A stretch of DNA of 36,651 nt, from contig JAHJTN010000016.1 in the NCBI GenBank assembly GCA_018829465.1, positions 1-36,651 of the forward strand. The letters run 5' to 3'. Shown one piece after another: positions 17,543 to 24,978 of the stretch. The position numbers and the translations under genes were made by a program. This stretch comes from Bacteroidota bacterium. Its GTDB lineage: Bacteria; Bacteroidota; Bacteroidia; Flavobacteriales; Flavobacteriaceae. The notes under the pieces are model-generated. The model saw only the letters and a program-made list of their open reading frames with translations. It was not told the DNA's origin and searched no databases. Positions within the stretch are counted from its first letter, which is position 1. Every line of letters starts with the position of its first letter.

Positions 17543-18304
17543 TCAACCGAGCTGCTTAAAATACACATACCTCATATAAACATATTTGGCGGTCAAATAG
17601 GCTAAAACCAAGCCCGACAAACCGTCAAAAATGCCGAGTTTTAAAAAATAGTGGCGTACAAATTTGTAAACCGCTTTTAAAAAATACCAAACAGCGTTGG
17701 GTTTTTTGCCTTGCGCTTTGAGTTCGCGCGCTTTGAGCTTGGCATAGTGGATGCGTTTGGCTTCGTAGTGTGCAAAACTTTGGTAGGGATAATGATTCAA
17801 TGCGTTTTTGAGCAAGCCTGTGCTCCCGTTTACTTCCAGCTTTTCGTGTACGAGCCGCCCGGGTTTGTAGCGGGCTTTGCCCTTTTGAAAAAGACGGTGG
17901 ATTTTGTCAGTCATTCGGCCACCAAAGCGAAGACGTCGGCCTTTAAAATATATTTTTCTACGCATCCAATAAGCATCGTGCGCATTGGGTTTTTGTATTT
18001 CTGCTTGTATTTCTGCTATGGCAGCGGCCGGAAGTCGCTCGTCTGCATCGATAAAAAGTATCCAATCAAAACTCGCTTTTGTCAAAGCAAAAGTGCGTTG
18101 AGAAGTAAAATCTACAAAGGGATTTTGAAACAGTTGTACTTGCGGAAAGTCTTTTATGGCCTCCACCGTACCATCTGTACTAAAAGAGTCAACCACGATG
18201 ATTTCGTCTGCAAAAGAAAGGTTTTCTAACACTTCTTTAATGTGTAAAATCTCATTGTAAGTGATGAGCAATGCAGATATTTTAGGCATATTTTGTGTTT
18301 TCAT
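17543..18304 (-). CDS. Family-2 glycosyltransferase, WaaE/KdtX-like (copy 2)
   Basis: The product is 253 residues from the ATG at 18304 (MKTQNMPKISALLITYNE). An in-frame ATG at 18328 overlaps the -7 box at 18326-18333 and was rejected, and one at 18289 is also possible. Motifs match copy 1: LITYNE, VDSFSTDGT, DXD in FIDADERLP, RRKIYFKGRRLRFGGR, RLVHEKLEV, and a C-terminal KYVYMRYVYF segment that may associate with the membrane. The likely role is transfer of a sugar to LPS core or another surface glycan. The nearby LptD and third glycosyltransferase fit an envelope-glycan setting. It is divergent from the gene at 18373. Confidence 0.87.
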   Translation of the reverse strand: MKTQNMPKISALLITYNEILHIKEVLENLSFADEIIVVDSFSTDGTVEAIKDFPQVQLFQNPFVDFTSQRTFALTKASFDWILFIDADERLPAAAIAEIQAEIQKPNAHDAYWMRRKIYFKGRRLRFGGRMTDKIHRLFQKGKARYKPGRLVHEKLEVNGSTGLLKNALNHYPYQSFAHYEAKRIHYAKLKARELKAQGKKPNAVWYFLKAVYKFVRHYFLKLGIFDGLSGLVLAYLTAKYVYMRYVYFKQLG

Positions 18305-18325
18305 CAAATTTGAGTTAAGCCCGCA

Positions 18326-18333
18326 CAAAGTTA
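18326..18333 (-). promoter_or_regulatory. Candidate -7 box (TAACTTTG) for the WaaE-like pair
   Basis: The minus strand reads TAACTTTG, an exact TAnnTTTG match, 22 bases before the ATG at 18304. On the other strand, TAGTTTCG at 18346-18353 is a one-mismatch box 20 bases before the divergent gene. Confidence 0.5.
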
Positions 18334-18372
18334 AACATTAGGAAGTAGTTTCGCATTAAACTAAACCAAATT

Positions 18373-19266
18373 ATGATGAAAAACAATAAATATAAACCCA
18401 TGAAAACCTCTGTTATTATCAGTACTTACAATGCACCGGAATGGCTCGAAAAGGTACTTTGGAGCTATGCCGGGCAAACCGAAAGTTCGTTTGAACTTAT
18501 CATTGCGGACGATGGCTCCGGTGAAGAAACAGCCAAGTTGATTGCCGGTTTCAAAGCGCAGGCAAATTTTCCGGTCATCCATGTTTGGCAGGAAGACGAA
18601 GGCTTTCAAAAATCAAAAATATTGAACAAAGCCATTTTGGCCTGCCGTACCGATTATATTATCATGAGCGACGGCGACTGCATTGTCCGTGAAGATTTTG
18701 TGGCCAAGCACCTCAAAAAAAGAAAAAAAGGCCGGTTTCTTTCCGGTGGATATTACAAACTGCCCATGTCTGTTTCAAAACTAATAACTAAAGAAGATAT
18801 TGAATCGGGACGTTGTTTTGAACTGAAATGGCTGCTCAAAAACGGCTTGGGAGCGTCTTTTAAAAATAACAAATTGAATGCGGAGGGCATCAAAGAAGAA
18901 TTCCTGAACAGTTTCACAACCTCCAAGGCTACTTGGAACGGACACAACGCTTCGGGTTGGCGGGAAGACATCCTAGCAGTCAACGGCTTTGACGAGCGCA
19001 TGCAATATGGCGGGCAGGACAGGGAAATGGGCGAACGGCTCAAAAATTTGGGCATCAAAGGCAAACAAATCAGGTATAGCGCCATTTGCTTGCACCTCGA
19101 CCACGAACGCGCTTATAAAACGGAAGCATCCATCAAAATAAACAAAAAAATCCGGAAATACACCCGCAACAAACACATCAAAGTAACCCCTTACGGCATC
19201 CGGAAGTTTGAGCCTTTGGATGCGATTCGGCCGGAGGAAGCGTCGGTGGATTCATGCACAAATTAG
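18373..19266 (+). CDS. Family-2 glycosyltransferase with galactosyltransferase-like C-terminal part
   Basis: The product is 297 residues from the ATG at 18373. The ATG at 18400 (MKTSVIISTYN) is an equally good start, because family members begin there. The N-terminal GT-A half has SVIISTYNAPEWLEKVL, IIADDGSGEET and the DXD-like IIMSDGDCIVREDF. The C-terminal half (NGHNASGWREDILAVNGFDE, YGGQDREMGERL) resembles the Glyco_transf_7C galactosyltransferase region, in which the GG-x-D-x-E motif supplies the catalytic acid. It probably extends a surface polysaccharide or LPS. It is divergent from the WaaE-like pair and followed by 139 bases before the toxin gene. Substrates cannot be read from the sequence. 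Confidence 0.87.
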   Translation: MMKNNKYKPMKTSVIISTYNAPEWLEKVLWSYAGQTESSFELIIADDGSGEETAKLIAGFKAQANFPVIHVWQEDEGFQKSKILNKAILACRTDYIIMSDGDCIVREDFVAKHLKKRKKGRFLSGGYYKLPMSVSKLITKEDIESGRCFELKWLLKNGLGASFKNNKLNAEGIKEEFLNSFTTSKATWNGHNASGWREDILAVNGFDERMQYGGQDREMGERLKNLGIKGKQIRYSAICLHLDHERAYKTEASIKINKKIRKYTRNKHIKVTPYGIRKFEPLDAIRPEEASVDSCTN

Positions 19267-19405
19267 GCAACGTGCCGTGGCTATGAGTCGTTGGGGGTTT
19301 TTATGCCCTAGCTTTTTAGTTTAGCACTATCCTATATTTTATTAACTTTTGTTTAATTTAAACACCTAAGCAACAGTCGCTTATATCTTTTATTAGCAAC
19401 TGTCT

Positions 19406-19723
19406 TTATTTCATTCTTTTCATTTTAAGTGGATTTTGTCGTGTGTCAAAAACATCATTTATCTCAATTCTATTCTCAGAATTATTAATCCAGTAAATTA
19501 TTTTATAGTTTTTGTAAATTAAATATCTAAATTGTTGTTTTCTGTTTTTTAGCAATTCCTCGACTTGTCCCATTTCGGGTTGTCGCTTAAGTTTTAGTGC
19601 TTCATTAAAAATACCGTCAATTAGTTTCTTAGCAATTCTATAGCTTGCTTTTCTATTATAGTAATCAAATATTTTTTCAAGTTCCTTTTCAGAAGATTCA
19701 GTCCAATAAACTTCTAAATCCAT
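19406..19723 (-). CDS. ParE/RelE-family toxin
   Basis: The product is 105 residues. The RelE/ParE fold is recognisable: VYWTESSEKELEKIFDYYN at the N-terminus, a helix with AKKLIDGIFNEAL, GQVEELLK, and the strand pair FRYLIYKNYKIIYWINN, then VFDTRQNP. The DTRQNP end is typical of ParE-like toxins. ParE members poison DNA gyrase, while RelE members cleave mRNA on the ribosome. The family assignment favours ParE but does not settle the activity. The start ATG overlaps the end of the upstream antitoxin by 10 bases. Both genes are strikingly AT-rich compared with the flanking glycosyltransferase genes, which suggests lateral gain. Confidence 0.85.
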   Translation of the reverse strand: MDLEVYWTESSEKELEKIFDYYNRKASYRIAKKLIDGIFNEALKLKRQPEMGQVEELLKNRKQQFRYLIYKNYKIIYWINNSENRIEINDVFDTRQNPLKMKRMK

Positions 19724-19956
19724 TTCTCTATTTTGGCTTTTAAGTCACTTTCTTTGGTTAATCTTCCATTTTTAGAATCATCCATTGATTTGTCTATTCT
19801 TTCATTAAATTCTTCAATGGTCATCGGTTTGAAATCTTCATTTTTAGAAGTTTTATTTTCTTTCCGTAAAATTTTTTCAAGACGATTAATGACTTCTTCG
19901 TTTTGAACTTTTAAAAACTCTTGAATAAATTCTATTTTTCTAGTGTGAATATCCAT
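19714..19956 (-). CDS. Antitoxin of the ParE-type toxin-antitoxin pair
   Basis: The product is 80 residues from the ATG at 19956 (MDIHTRKIEFIQEFLK). An ATG at 19974 overlaps the -7 box and is less likely. The protein is small, helical and charged: residues about 1-25 form a helix that could bind DNA or dimerise, followed by a Lys/Glu-rich stretch and TIEEFNERIDKSMDDS, a pattern seen in antitoxins that wrap the toxin (the motif IEEFNERIDxSxxD is common in Bacteroidota ParD-like partners). It precedes and overlaps the toxin gene by 10 bases, the usual antitoxin-first order. The DNA-binding fold itself cannot be named with certainty. Confidence 0.8.
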   Translation of the reverse strand: MDIHTRKIEFIQEFLKVQNEEVINRLEKILRKENKTSKNEDFKPMTIEEFNERIDKSMDDSKNGRLTKESDLKAKIEKWI

Positions 19957-19971
19957 TCCTATGATTTTTAT

Positions 19972-19979
19972 CAAATATA
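19972..19979 (-). promoter_or_regulatory. Candidate -7 box (TATATTTG) for the toxin-antitoxin operon
   Basis: The minus strand reads TATATTTG, 15 bases before the antitoxin ATG at 19956. The very short leader supports the 19956 start. A -33 element is not clear. Confidence 0.45.
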
Positions 19980-20058
19980 CAAATTAATATTTTTTTGAGT
20001 CAGATTTTTTTCAGCTTGTAGCCAACTTTCAAGTCAGCTTCACTGATTTCAACGAATT

Positions 20059-21099
20059 TCAAAACCTATAATAATGATGCTTCAATCTGGCCTGCATTTT
20101 CCTTATGATGTTTAGCGGTTTTCTTCCGCTAACATACTTTTCTTTGTTTTCATAAAAGTCAACGCAGGTGTCAACTATCCGCTCACTCGATTTTCCATCG
20201 GTGTAAGGGTGCATTTCTGCTATAAAACCTTTGATTTTAAGAATCAAATCATCGGGATTTTGCAAGACACTTTCTATTGCCATCCCTATTTCTTCAGGGT
20301 TGATGATGTTGTAAAGATGATTTCCCGGACGGTTGTTTCGGTAGGTCACCACCGGTTTTTCCTGTAACAAAAATTCATAAATGGCAGAAGTGGTATCTGC
20401 CAACATGATATCTGCCTTTTTAAATAAGGGAATCAAATCGACTGTGTCGTGAAAGCTGAGATGTTCGCTTTGGATATTTTTAAATTTTCTGACGATAGCT
20501 TCGTCCATTTTTGGATGCAGAACTACCATCCATTGGTATTTACCGGACGACGAAAGCCTTTTTATTTCATTGAAAACATCATTAGAGTGTGCCAAACTCA
20601 ACCGAGGCGTGAAAGTCGATGAAACCAATACTGCCGGTTTTTCACTTTTGACCGTTTTATCAAGCGGAAACAGCGGGTCAACTTTTGACCATCCTGTTTC
20701 TACCACTTCAAAATGACCATGTTCTTTGGCTAATTCTTCAAATTTACCCGTGGTGGAAGGCCCTTGTGTACAATACAAATCGAACAAGCCGCGGATGCGA
20801 AAATGCCCGATGTTTTCTGCCCTTTTGCCTACCGAAAAACCGTGAAACACCTGCACTTTGATGCCCGGGAAAAAATCGGGGACGGTGTTGCTCGCACACA
20901 GGACGATATGCGGGTCGTATTGAATGACCTCCTTTACGCCCGGCAAAACAGTTTCAGAGCCCGATAGATGTGAAAGGGTTTCATCTTCTTCTACAAACCA
21001 CCTCACCGCATAACCCCTGCGAAGAATTTCGGCTTCTAAGGGTTTACCGATGGGAATGCCGTAGGCGTAAGAAATATGGATAAGAAAGCGATACTGCAT
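20059..21099 (-). CDS. CDP-glycerol glycerophosphotransferase-family (TagF/TagB-like) enzyme 1
   Basis: The product is 346 residues from the ATG at 21099 (MQYRFLIHISYAYG). An ATG at 21150 would overlap the upstream gene by 32 bases and adds unlike residues. The GT-B fold of TagF-type enzymes shows VQVFHGFSVG with catalytic H86, DLYCTQGP, the conserved ETGWSKVD, VVLHPKMD with H195, and the CDP-binding ADTTSAIYEFLLQEKPVV with D235. The C-terminal MHPYTDGKSSERIVD is also family-typical. Relatives transfer glycerol- or ribitol-phosphate from CDP-polyols to teichoic acids or capsules. The substrate here is unknown. It follows the next gene after 19 bases and is a paralogue of the gene at 23042-24076. 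Confidence 0.87.
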   Translation of the reverse strand: MQYRFLIHISYAYGIPIGKPLEAEILRRGYAVRWFVEEDETLSHLSGSETVLPGVKEVIQYDPHIVLCASNTVPDFFPGIKVQVFHGFSVGKRAENIGHFRIRGLFDLYCTQGPSTTGKFEELAKEHGHFEVVETGWSKVDPLFPLDKTVKSEKPAVLVSSTFTPRLSLAHSNDVFNEIKRLSSSGKYQWMVVLHPKMDEAIVRKFKNIQSEHLSFHDTVDLIPLFKKADIMLADTTSAIYEFLLQEKPVVTYRNNRPGNHLYNIINPEEIGMAIESVLQNPDDLILKIKGFIAEMHPYTDGKSSERIVDTCVDFYENKEKYVSGRKPLNIIRKMQARLKHHYYRF

Positions 21100-21118
21100 C
21101 TGTTGATGAATTTCATTA

Positions 21119-22213
21119 TCAATTAAAATTAACTGCCATACTCGATGCACCTTCCAGATAACTTTTGATAGCTGTTGCGCCTTTTTGGCTGGCAGTTTCC
21201 TTAGTATCTATCAAAAAATTTTCCTCCAAAAATGCGCTTTGTTTTTCTTTGAAAGCGGTTAGTGTTTCCGTATCGGTTTGCAACGCTTCGTGCAGTTGCC
21301 CGACCCCGTCAATTACCAATCCCATTTGCCAAAAACGGTAGTTCAGGTCGTCTTGCCAAGCCGTGCGATGGCTATTTATAAATACACAAGGGCGCGGCCT
21401 GACGACAAACTCAAAAACCTGGCTGGACACATCGCCCAAATAAATATCGGCTGCCAAGGCGTAAGACATATCCGAACTGCTTACGGATCCTAAATCGATA
21501 TAGATGTTTTTGGCTTCAAAATATTTTTTCGGAATGGCCGCTGGTTTTAAAAAACCTTTGCGGTTGAATAAATAAATATGCGGGGCAAAAATCAGGTTAA
21601 ATTCTTTGGATTGATAGAAGTATTCCAATACTTCCAAGCCGTGTTTGTACCACGAAGATGTCAATTTATTGAAATGCGGATTGTAAATCACTACGGGTTT
21701 ATCATCTTTAAACAGTGTCTTTTTATAATTAAAATTGATAAGATCAAATTTGGGATAACCAATGATTTCGGTATTTTTGGCTAATATGCCGAGTTTTTCT
21801 AAATTCTTGAGGTATAGCGGGCCGTGACCCGTAAAAATCAAAAAGGGTTTTTGAGCCTTTTTCCTCGCCTTAAAAAGGTATTTGTGGTTTTTCTCGGTAA
21901 AAACTAATGCATCATAACTCAATAGTATTTTTTTGTAGGCTTTATAAAAGAATACGGAACTCGGTTTTTTCCTTCCTGTAATGTAGTCGATAATTTTTCT
22001 TACAAAGGGCTTCTCCAATTGGATAACACTTATATTTTTAGCTTCGAGTAGGTCTAAAAAATAAAACAGAACTTCGTGCTTGAGTTCATAGGTCAATATA
22101 TCTATTTTAAAATCTTGATTTCCAGACAACTCAGAGGCTATTCCTATGAAATGTGGGATATGATGAATTTCTTCAAAATACAGAAAGGCAAGACGTTTTT
22201 TTACAGAATTCAC
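21119..22213 (-). CDS. Divergent TagF/TagB-like (CDP-glycerol glycerophosphotransferase fold) protein 2
   Basis: The product is 364 residues. The general layout of the TagF superfamily is recognisable but weaker than in its neighbours: LIFTGHGPLY takes the place of the VFHG motif, IIGYPKFDLI that of ETGWSKVD, LIFAPHIYLF that of the LHPK motif, and AADIYLGDVSSQVFEFV that of DTSSxIYEF. The histidines and the G-D-x-S-S segment are kept, so it may be active on another substrate. The C-terminal region (INSHRTAWQDDLNYRFWQMG) is not in the neighbours. No signal peptide or membrane span is seen. It lies 19 bases before enzyme 1 on the same strand, so the two are probably one unit. Confidence 0.72.
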   Translation of the reverse strand: MNSVKKRLAFLYFEEIHHIPHFIGIASELSGNQDFKIDILTYELKHEVLFYFLDLLEAKNISVIQLEKPFVRKIIDYITGRKKPSSVFFYKAYKKILLSYDALVFTEKNHKYLFKARKKAQKPFLIFTGHGPLYLKNLEKLGILAKNTEIIGYPKFDLINFNYKKTLFKDDKPVVIYNPHFNKLTSSWYKHGLEVLEYFYQSKEFNLIFAPHIYLFNRKGFLKPAAIPKKYFEAKNIYIDLGSVSSSDMSYALAADIYLGDVSSQVFEFVVRPRPCVFINSHRTAWQDDLNYRFWQMGLVIDGVGQLHEALQTDTETLTAFKEKQSAFLEENFLIDTKETASQKGATAIKSYLEGASSMAVNFN

Positions 22214-22436
22214 GAATGGATAAAAATTAGAGGATTTAAAAGGATAATTTAGTAAAGTTTTGGCATGAGATGCGTCTCAATTATTCAGTAATTTAACAGA
22301 CTTAAAAACGACTACCCTACTCGGAAAGTCTTGCAAGAATGTTACTTTAATCAAATATTAATTTTTGTGTCAGAGGATAATATTTTTAAACTAAAGTAAA
22401 AAAGACAAAAAAAGAATGGTAAAACACTCGCAATAA

Positions 22437-23045
22437 ATGGCTTACAACATTAAACTTACCGGCAAAAATTTAATAGAAGCCGAAATGTTGATTTGCGAGG
22501 TAAGTCAGATTCTTAATCAACTGAAAATCCCCTATGCTTTAGAAGGCGGCACACTTTTAGGCATCCGCAGAGACGGTCATTTGTTGCCTTGGGACAATGA
22601 TGTGGATTTCAGTATGCAACGCGTGCACCTGCCTGAAATAAAAAAACTTGCCAAGGTTTTAAATCAAAATGGGTTTCGGCTCAGAGTACGATATTTTAAA
22701 ACTGACCAAGAACCCTTTTTTAAAAAGGGCGACATCCGCATACTTAAAATCAGAAAAAAGAAATGGCTGGGTTTGCTGAAGGGGAAGGTTGCGCTGGATG
22801 TTTTTATCAAATACCAATTGGGCCAAAATTTATATTGGCTGGTTGGCAATGGTGTGCTTAAATCCTGTCCGGTATCTTTTTATGAAAAGGAAGAAACCAT
22901 CCGTTTTAGAGAAATTGACTTTCCTGCGCCAAGTCCAATTGCAGATTATTTAACCCACCGTTATGGAAATTGGAAAAAACCGGAACCCATCTGGAACACT
23001 TTTGAAAACGATAAGTCTATTGTCAGAGGTGGCAAGAAGGATTAA
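22437..23045 (+). CDS. LicD-family phosphotransferase
   Basis: The product is 202 residues. The LicD signature lies at about 37-60: GGTLLGIRRDGHLLPWDNDV, then DFSM. Acidic D53, D55 and D57 would bind metal as in other nucleotidyltransferase-fold enzymes. RILKIRKKKW and VALDVFIKY follow, and the C-terminal PIADYLTHRYGNWKKP is typical. LicD proteins transfer phosphocholine from CDP-choline to teichoic acid or LPS. Wider members (for example fukutin-type) transfer ribitol-phosphate. Which is used here is unknown. The stop codon overlaps that of the convergent TagF-like gene tail to tail (23042-23045), so the two are tightly packed. The promoter is not obvious. Confidence 0.87.
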   Translation: MAYNIKLTGKNLIEAEMLICEVSQILNQLKIPYALEGGTLLGIRRDGHLLPWDNDVDFSMQRVHLPEIKKLAKVLNQNGFRLRVRYFKTDQEPFFKKGDIRILKIRKKKWLGLLKGKVALDVFIKYQLGQNLYWLVGNGVLKSCPVSFYEKEETIRFREIDFPAPSPIADYLTHRYGNWKKPEPIWNTFENDKSIVRGGKKD

Positions 23046-24076
23046 AAACCAAATTCCTTATAAATTTTAAATTTTCTGAAAAGCGACAATTTTCTGCGCT
23101 CGGGAACTCCAAATGCTTTGATGTAAAACCGGACAGCATCAACCATCCGCTGTGCCGAATGTCCATCTTTGTAGGGATGGTAGGTATCGGATATGATTTT
23201 TCGTTGCGGTTTAAAGGTATCTTTTTGCAAATTTTCAGCTACACTTTCAGCCAGGTTGTCATACGTCAAACGGTTGTCCCACAAGATTTGTGTTGATATG
23301 TTTTTAAAGGTAAGCACCGGTTTGTCTAACAAGAGAAATTCGTAGATAACGGAAGAAGTGTCGCTGATGAGCAAATCGGCCACCATCAGGTATTTGGTGA
23401 TGTTTCGCTCCGATTCGAAGCGCACATTATCTATACTTTCGGCCAGTTTTATATAATCTTCTATGAGTTCTTTGCCCATCAAATCGTGAAATTTGATGAG
23501 AATTAGATAGTTTTTATTTTCGGCCAAACGCTTTATTTCTTCTTTCAGAAAGGGTGCAGAAGTAAGCGAAAGCGAAAAAGTGGGCGCGTAAAGTATTATT
23601 TTATCAGCTTGGTATTTTATAAGAAGTGCTTCTTTAACGGGCTGATATTTTTTGGGGTTGCTCCAATAGATATCAAATTTTGACCAACCGGTTTCTATGA
23701 CTTCAAAATCTTTGTATTTTTCTTTTAGCTTTAAAAACCTGTTTGTGAAATAGGAGCCCTGCGTCAAATACAAATCAAAATAATGACGGATTTTGAAATG
23801 GCTTTTCTTTTCACCCGCCAATCCGTGAAAAACTTGCACCTTCACCCCGCGCAAATTATGTGGCACTTCGTTGCCCGGCACAAAAATAGCATCACTCCTA
23901 TAGGCTTTTAAATCTTCCATTTTTGTGGTAAAAGGCTCGCCATAAAAGGGAAATTTGTCGGCGATTTTGGGGTACACATACCACAAAAAATCTTCATTCT
24001 GCGCTTTCAAAACCTCTTTGATTTGGTTCAGCACATCAAACGCATACGGGTTTTTGCAGAATAAAATATGCCTCAT
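23042..24076 (-). CDS. CDP-glycerol glycerophosphotransferase-family (TagF-like) enzyme 3
   Basis: The product is 344 residues. Motifs are VQVFHGLAG with H84, FDLYLTQGSYF, IETGWSKFD, LIKFHDLM with H197, LISDTSSVIYEFLLLDKPVL with D239, and YHPYKDGHSAQRMVD. These parallel enzyme 1 closely, so the two are paralogues. The C-terminal RRKLSLFRKFKIYKEF is basic and amphipathic and could bind the inner membrane, as in TagF. Its start ATG overlaps the stop of the LicC-like gene by four bases (ATGA), so translation is probably coupled and the pair likely acts in one pathway: the cytidylyltransferase makes a CDP-activated unit that this enzyme transfers. Confidence 0.88.
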   Translation of the reverse strand: MRHILFCKNPYAFDVLNQIKEVLKAQNEDFLWYVYPKIADKFPFYGEPFTTKMEDLKAYRSDAIFVPGNEVPHNLRGVKVQVFHGLAGEKKSHFKIRHYFDLYLTQGSYFTNRFLKLKEKYKDFEVIETGWSKFDIYWSNPKKYQPVKEALLIKYQADKIILYAPTFSLSLTSAPFLKEEIKRLAENKNYLILIKFHDLMGKELIEDYIKLAESIDNVRFESERNITKYLMVADLLISDTSSVIYEFLLLDKPVLTFKNISTQILWDNRLTYDNLAESVAENLQKDTFKPQRKIISDTYHPYKDGHSAQRMVDAVRFYIKAFGVPERRKLSLFRKFKIYKEFGF

Positions 24077-24762
24077 TTTGTATGGAATAGGCTGTTGGCG
24101 TTGTCCAAATCTTCTTGAAAATCAATTTCCACGCAATTAAACTGAGAAATGTCCACCGGTACAATTTTAAGTCCGTCATTTTCAATGGCCATTTCAATGC
24201 CTCTTTCAAAATAATCCTGATCCTCACATTTCTCCAACCACTTAATGAGCGTTTTAATGTCTTTTTTTGCGATAAAATTGATACCTACGGCTTCGCCCAA
24301 GGCGTTTTGTACTGATTTTGACAGTTTGTTGATGTAGCCGTCTTTCAAGGTGTATTTTACCTCTTCCTCTCCTACTTTTGCGGTGTTGACCACCACAAAC
24401 GACTGCTTCTTTTTGATATACGGTTTCAATACAGACAATAAATTTTCATCGAAAACAACATCGCCATTTATCCACAAAACTTTTTGGTTTTTATTTTTTT
24501 TCAGGGCGTGCAACAAACTTTTGGAAGTATTGGTCGTGTCAAAAAATGTATTATAAACATAAGCCAGTTCGGGAAAACTCTCCATAATCAAATCCTTTTT
24601 GAAACCAACTACCACCATGATGTTGTCCGGATTGAAATATTTGGACAAATGCGCGGTTTGCATTTCCATAATACTTTTGCCGTTTTGAAGAACCGTGAGC
24701 GGTTTGGGTGCAGGATTTCCTAGGCGAGAACCTATTCCGGCAGCGAGAATAATGATTTTCAT
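24073..24762 (-). CDS. LicC-like nucleotidyltransferase (probable CTP-dependent)
   Basis: The product is 229 residues. The N-terminal LAAGIGSRLGNPAPKPLT is the nucleotide-triphosphate-binding motif of sugar- and choline-phosphate nucleotidyltransferases. INGDVVFDENLL holds the metal-binding acid, and NTAKVGEEEVKYTLKDGYIN with CVEIDFQEDLDNA matches the LicC/PntC branch that uses CTP. That branch activates phosphocholine (CDP-choline) or phosphonates. Context with LicD and TagF-like enzymes supports CTP, but the co-substrate cannot be named. No choline kinase, TagD or phosphonate-synthesis gene is in this window. It overlaps the downstream TagF-like gene by four bases and has a good promoter at 24931-24960. 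Confidence 0.82.
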   Translation of the reverse strand: MKIIILAAGIGSRLGNPAPKPLTVLQNGKSIMEMQTAHLSKYFNPDNIMVVVGFKKDLIMESFPELAYVYNTFFDTTNTSKSLLHALKKNKNQKVLWINGDVVFDENLLSVLKPYIKKKQSFVVVNTAKVGEEEVKYTLKDGYINKLSKSVQNALGEAVGINFIAKKDIKTLIKWLEKCEDQDYFERGIEMAIENDGLKIVPVDISQFNCVEIDFQEDLDNANSLFHTK

Positions 24763-24900
24763 ACGCTTCTAATTATCACTACTAATTAATTCAAAATCAA
24801 AATCTTACATCAGTCAAAGTTAGACAAAACGCCATGAAAAATCACATACCGGTTGATTCAAATTAACGGGCTTGATAAAACTGCTAATAGGCATTTCATT

Positions 24901-24919
24901 TCTTAAGATTTGCTTAAGA
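24901..24919. promoter_or_regulatory. Inverted repeat just after the licC-like promoter (possible operator)
   Basis: TCTTAAG at 24901-24907 and CTTAAGA at 24913-24919 are a perfect 7-base inverted repeat with a 5-base spacer. It lies directly downstream of the -7 box at 24931-24938, about where transcription would begin, so it could be a repressor site or a short leader hairpin. Confidence 0.4.
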
Positions 24920-24930
24920 TGTTGATGCTC

Positions 24931-24960
24931 CAAAGATAGAATAATCTAAACCGCTACAAA
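24931..24960 (-). promoter_or_regulatory. Promoter for the licC-like/TagF-like pair (TTTG-N18-TATCTTTG)
   Basis: On the minus strand TTTG (24957-24960) is followed after 18 bases by TATCTTTG (24931-24938), close to the Bacteroidota consensus TTTG-N19-TAnnTTTG. It lies after the end of dapD and about 170 bases before the licC-like ATG. A second -7-like box (TAACTTTG, 24815-24822) is nearer the gene and could be an alternative. Confidence 0.6.
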
Positions 24961-24978
24961 ATAAATACAGTTAAAATA

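Noticed and set aside
22266-22279. Small hairpin TGAGA-TGCG-TCTCA between the divergent TagF-like and LicD genes
   Set aside because: A 5-base stem is expected by chance at this length, and it is not placed at a promoter.
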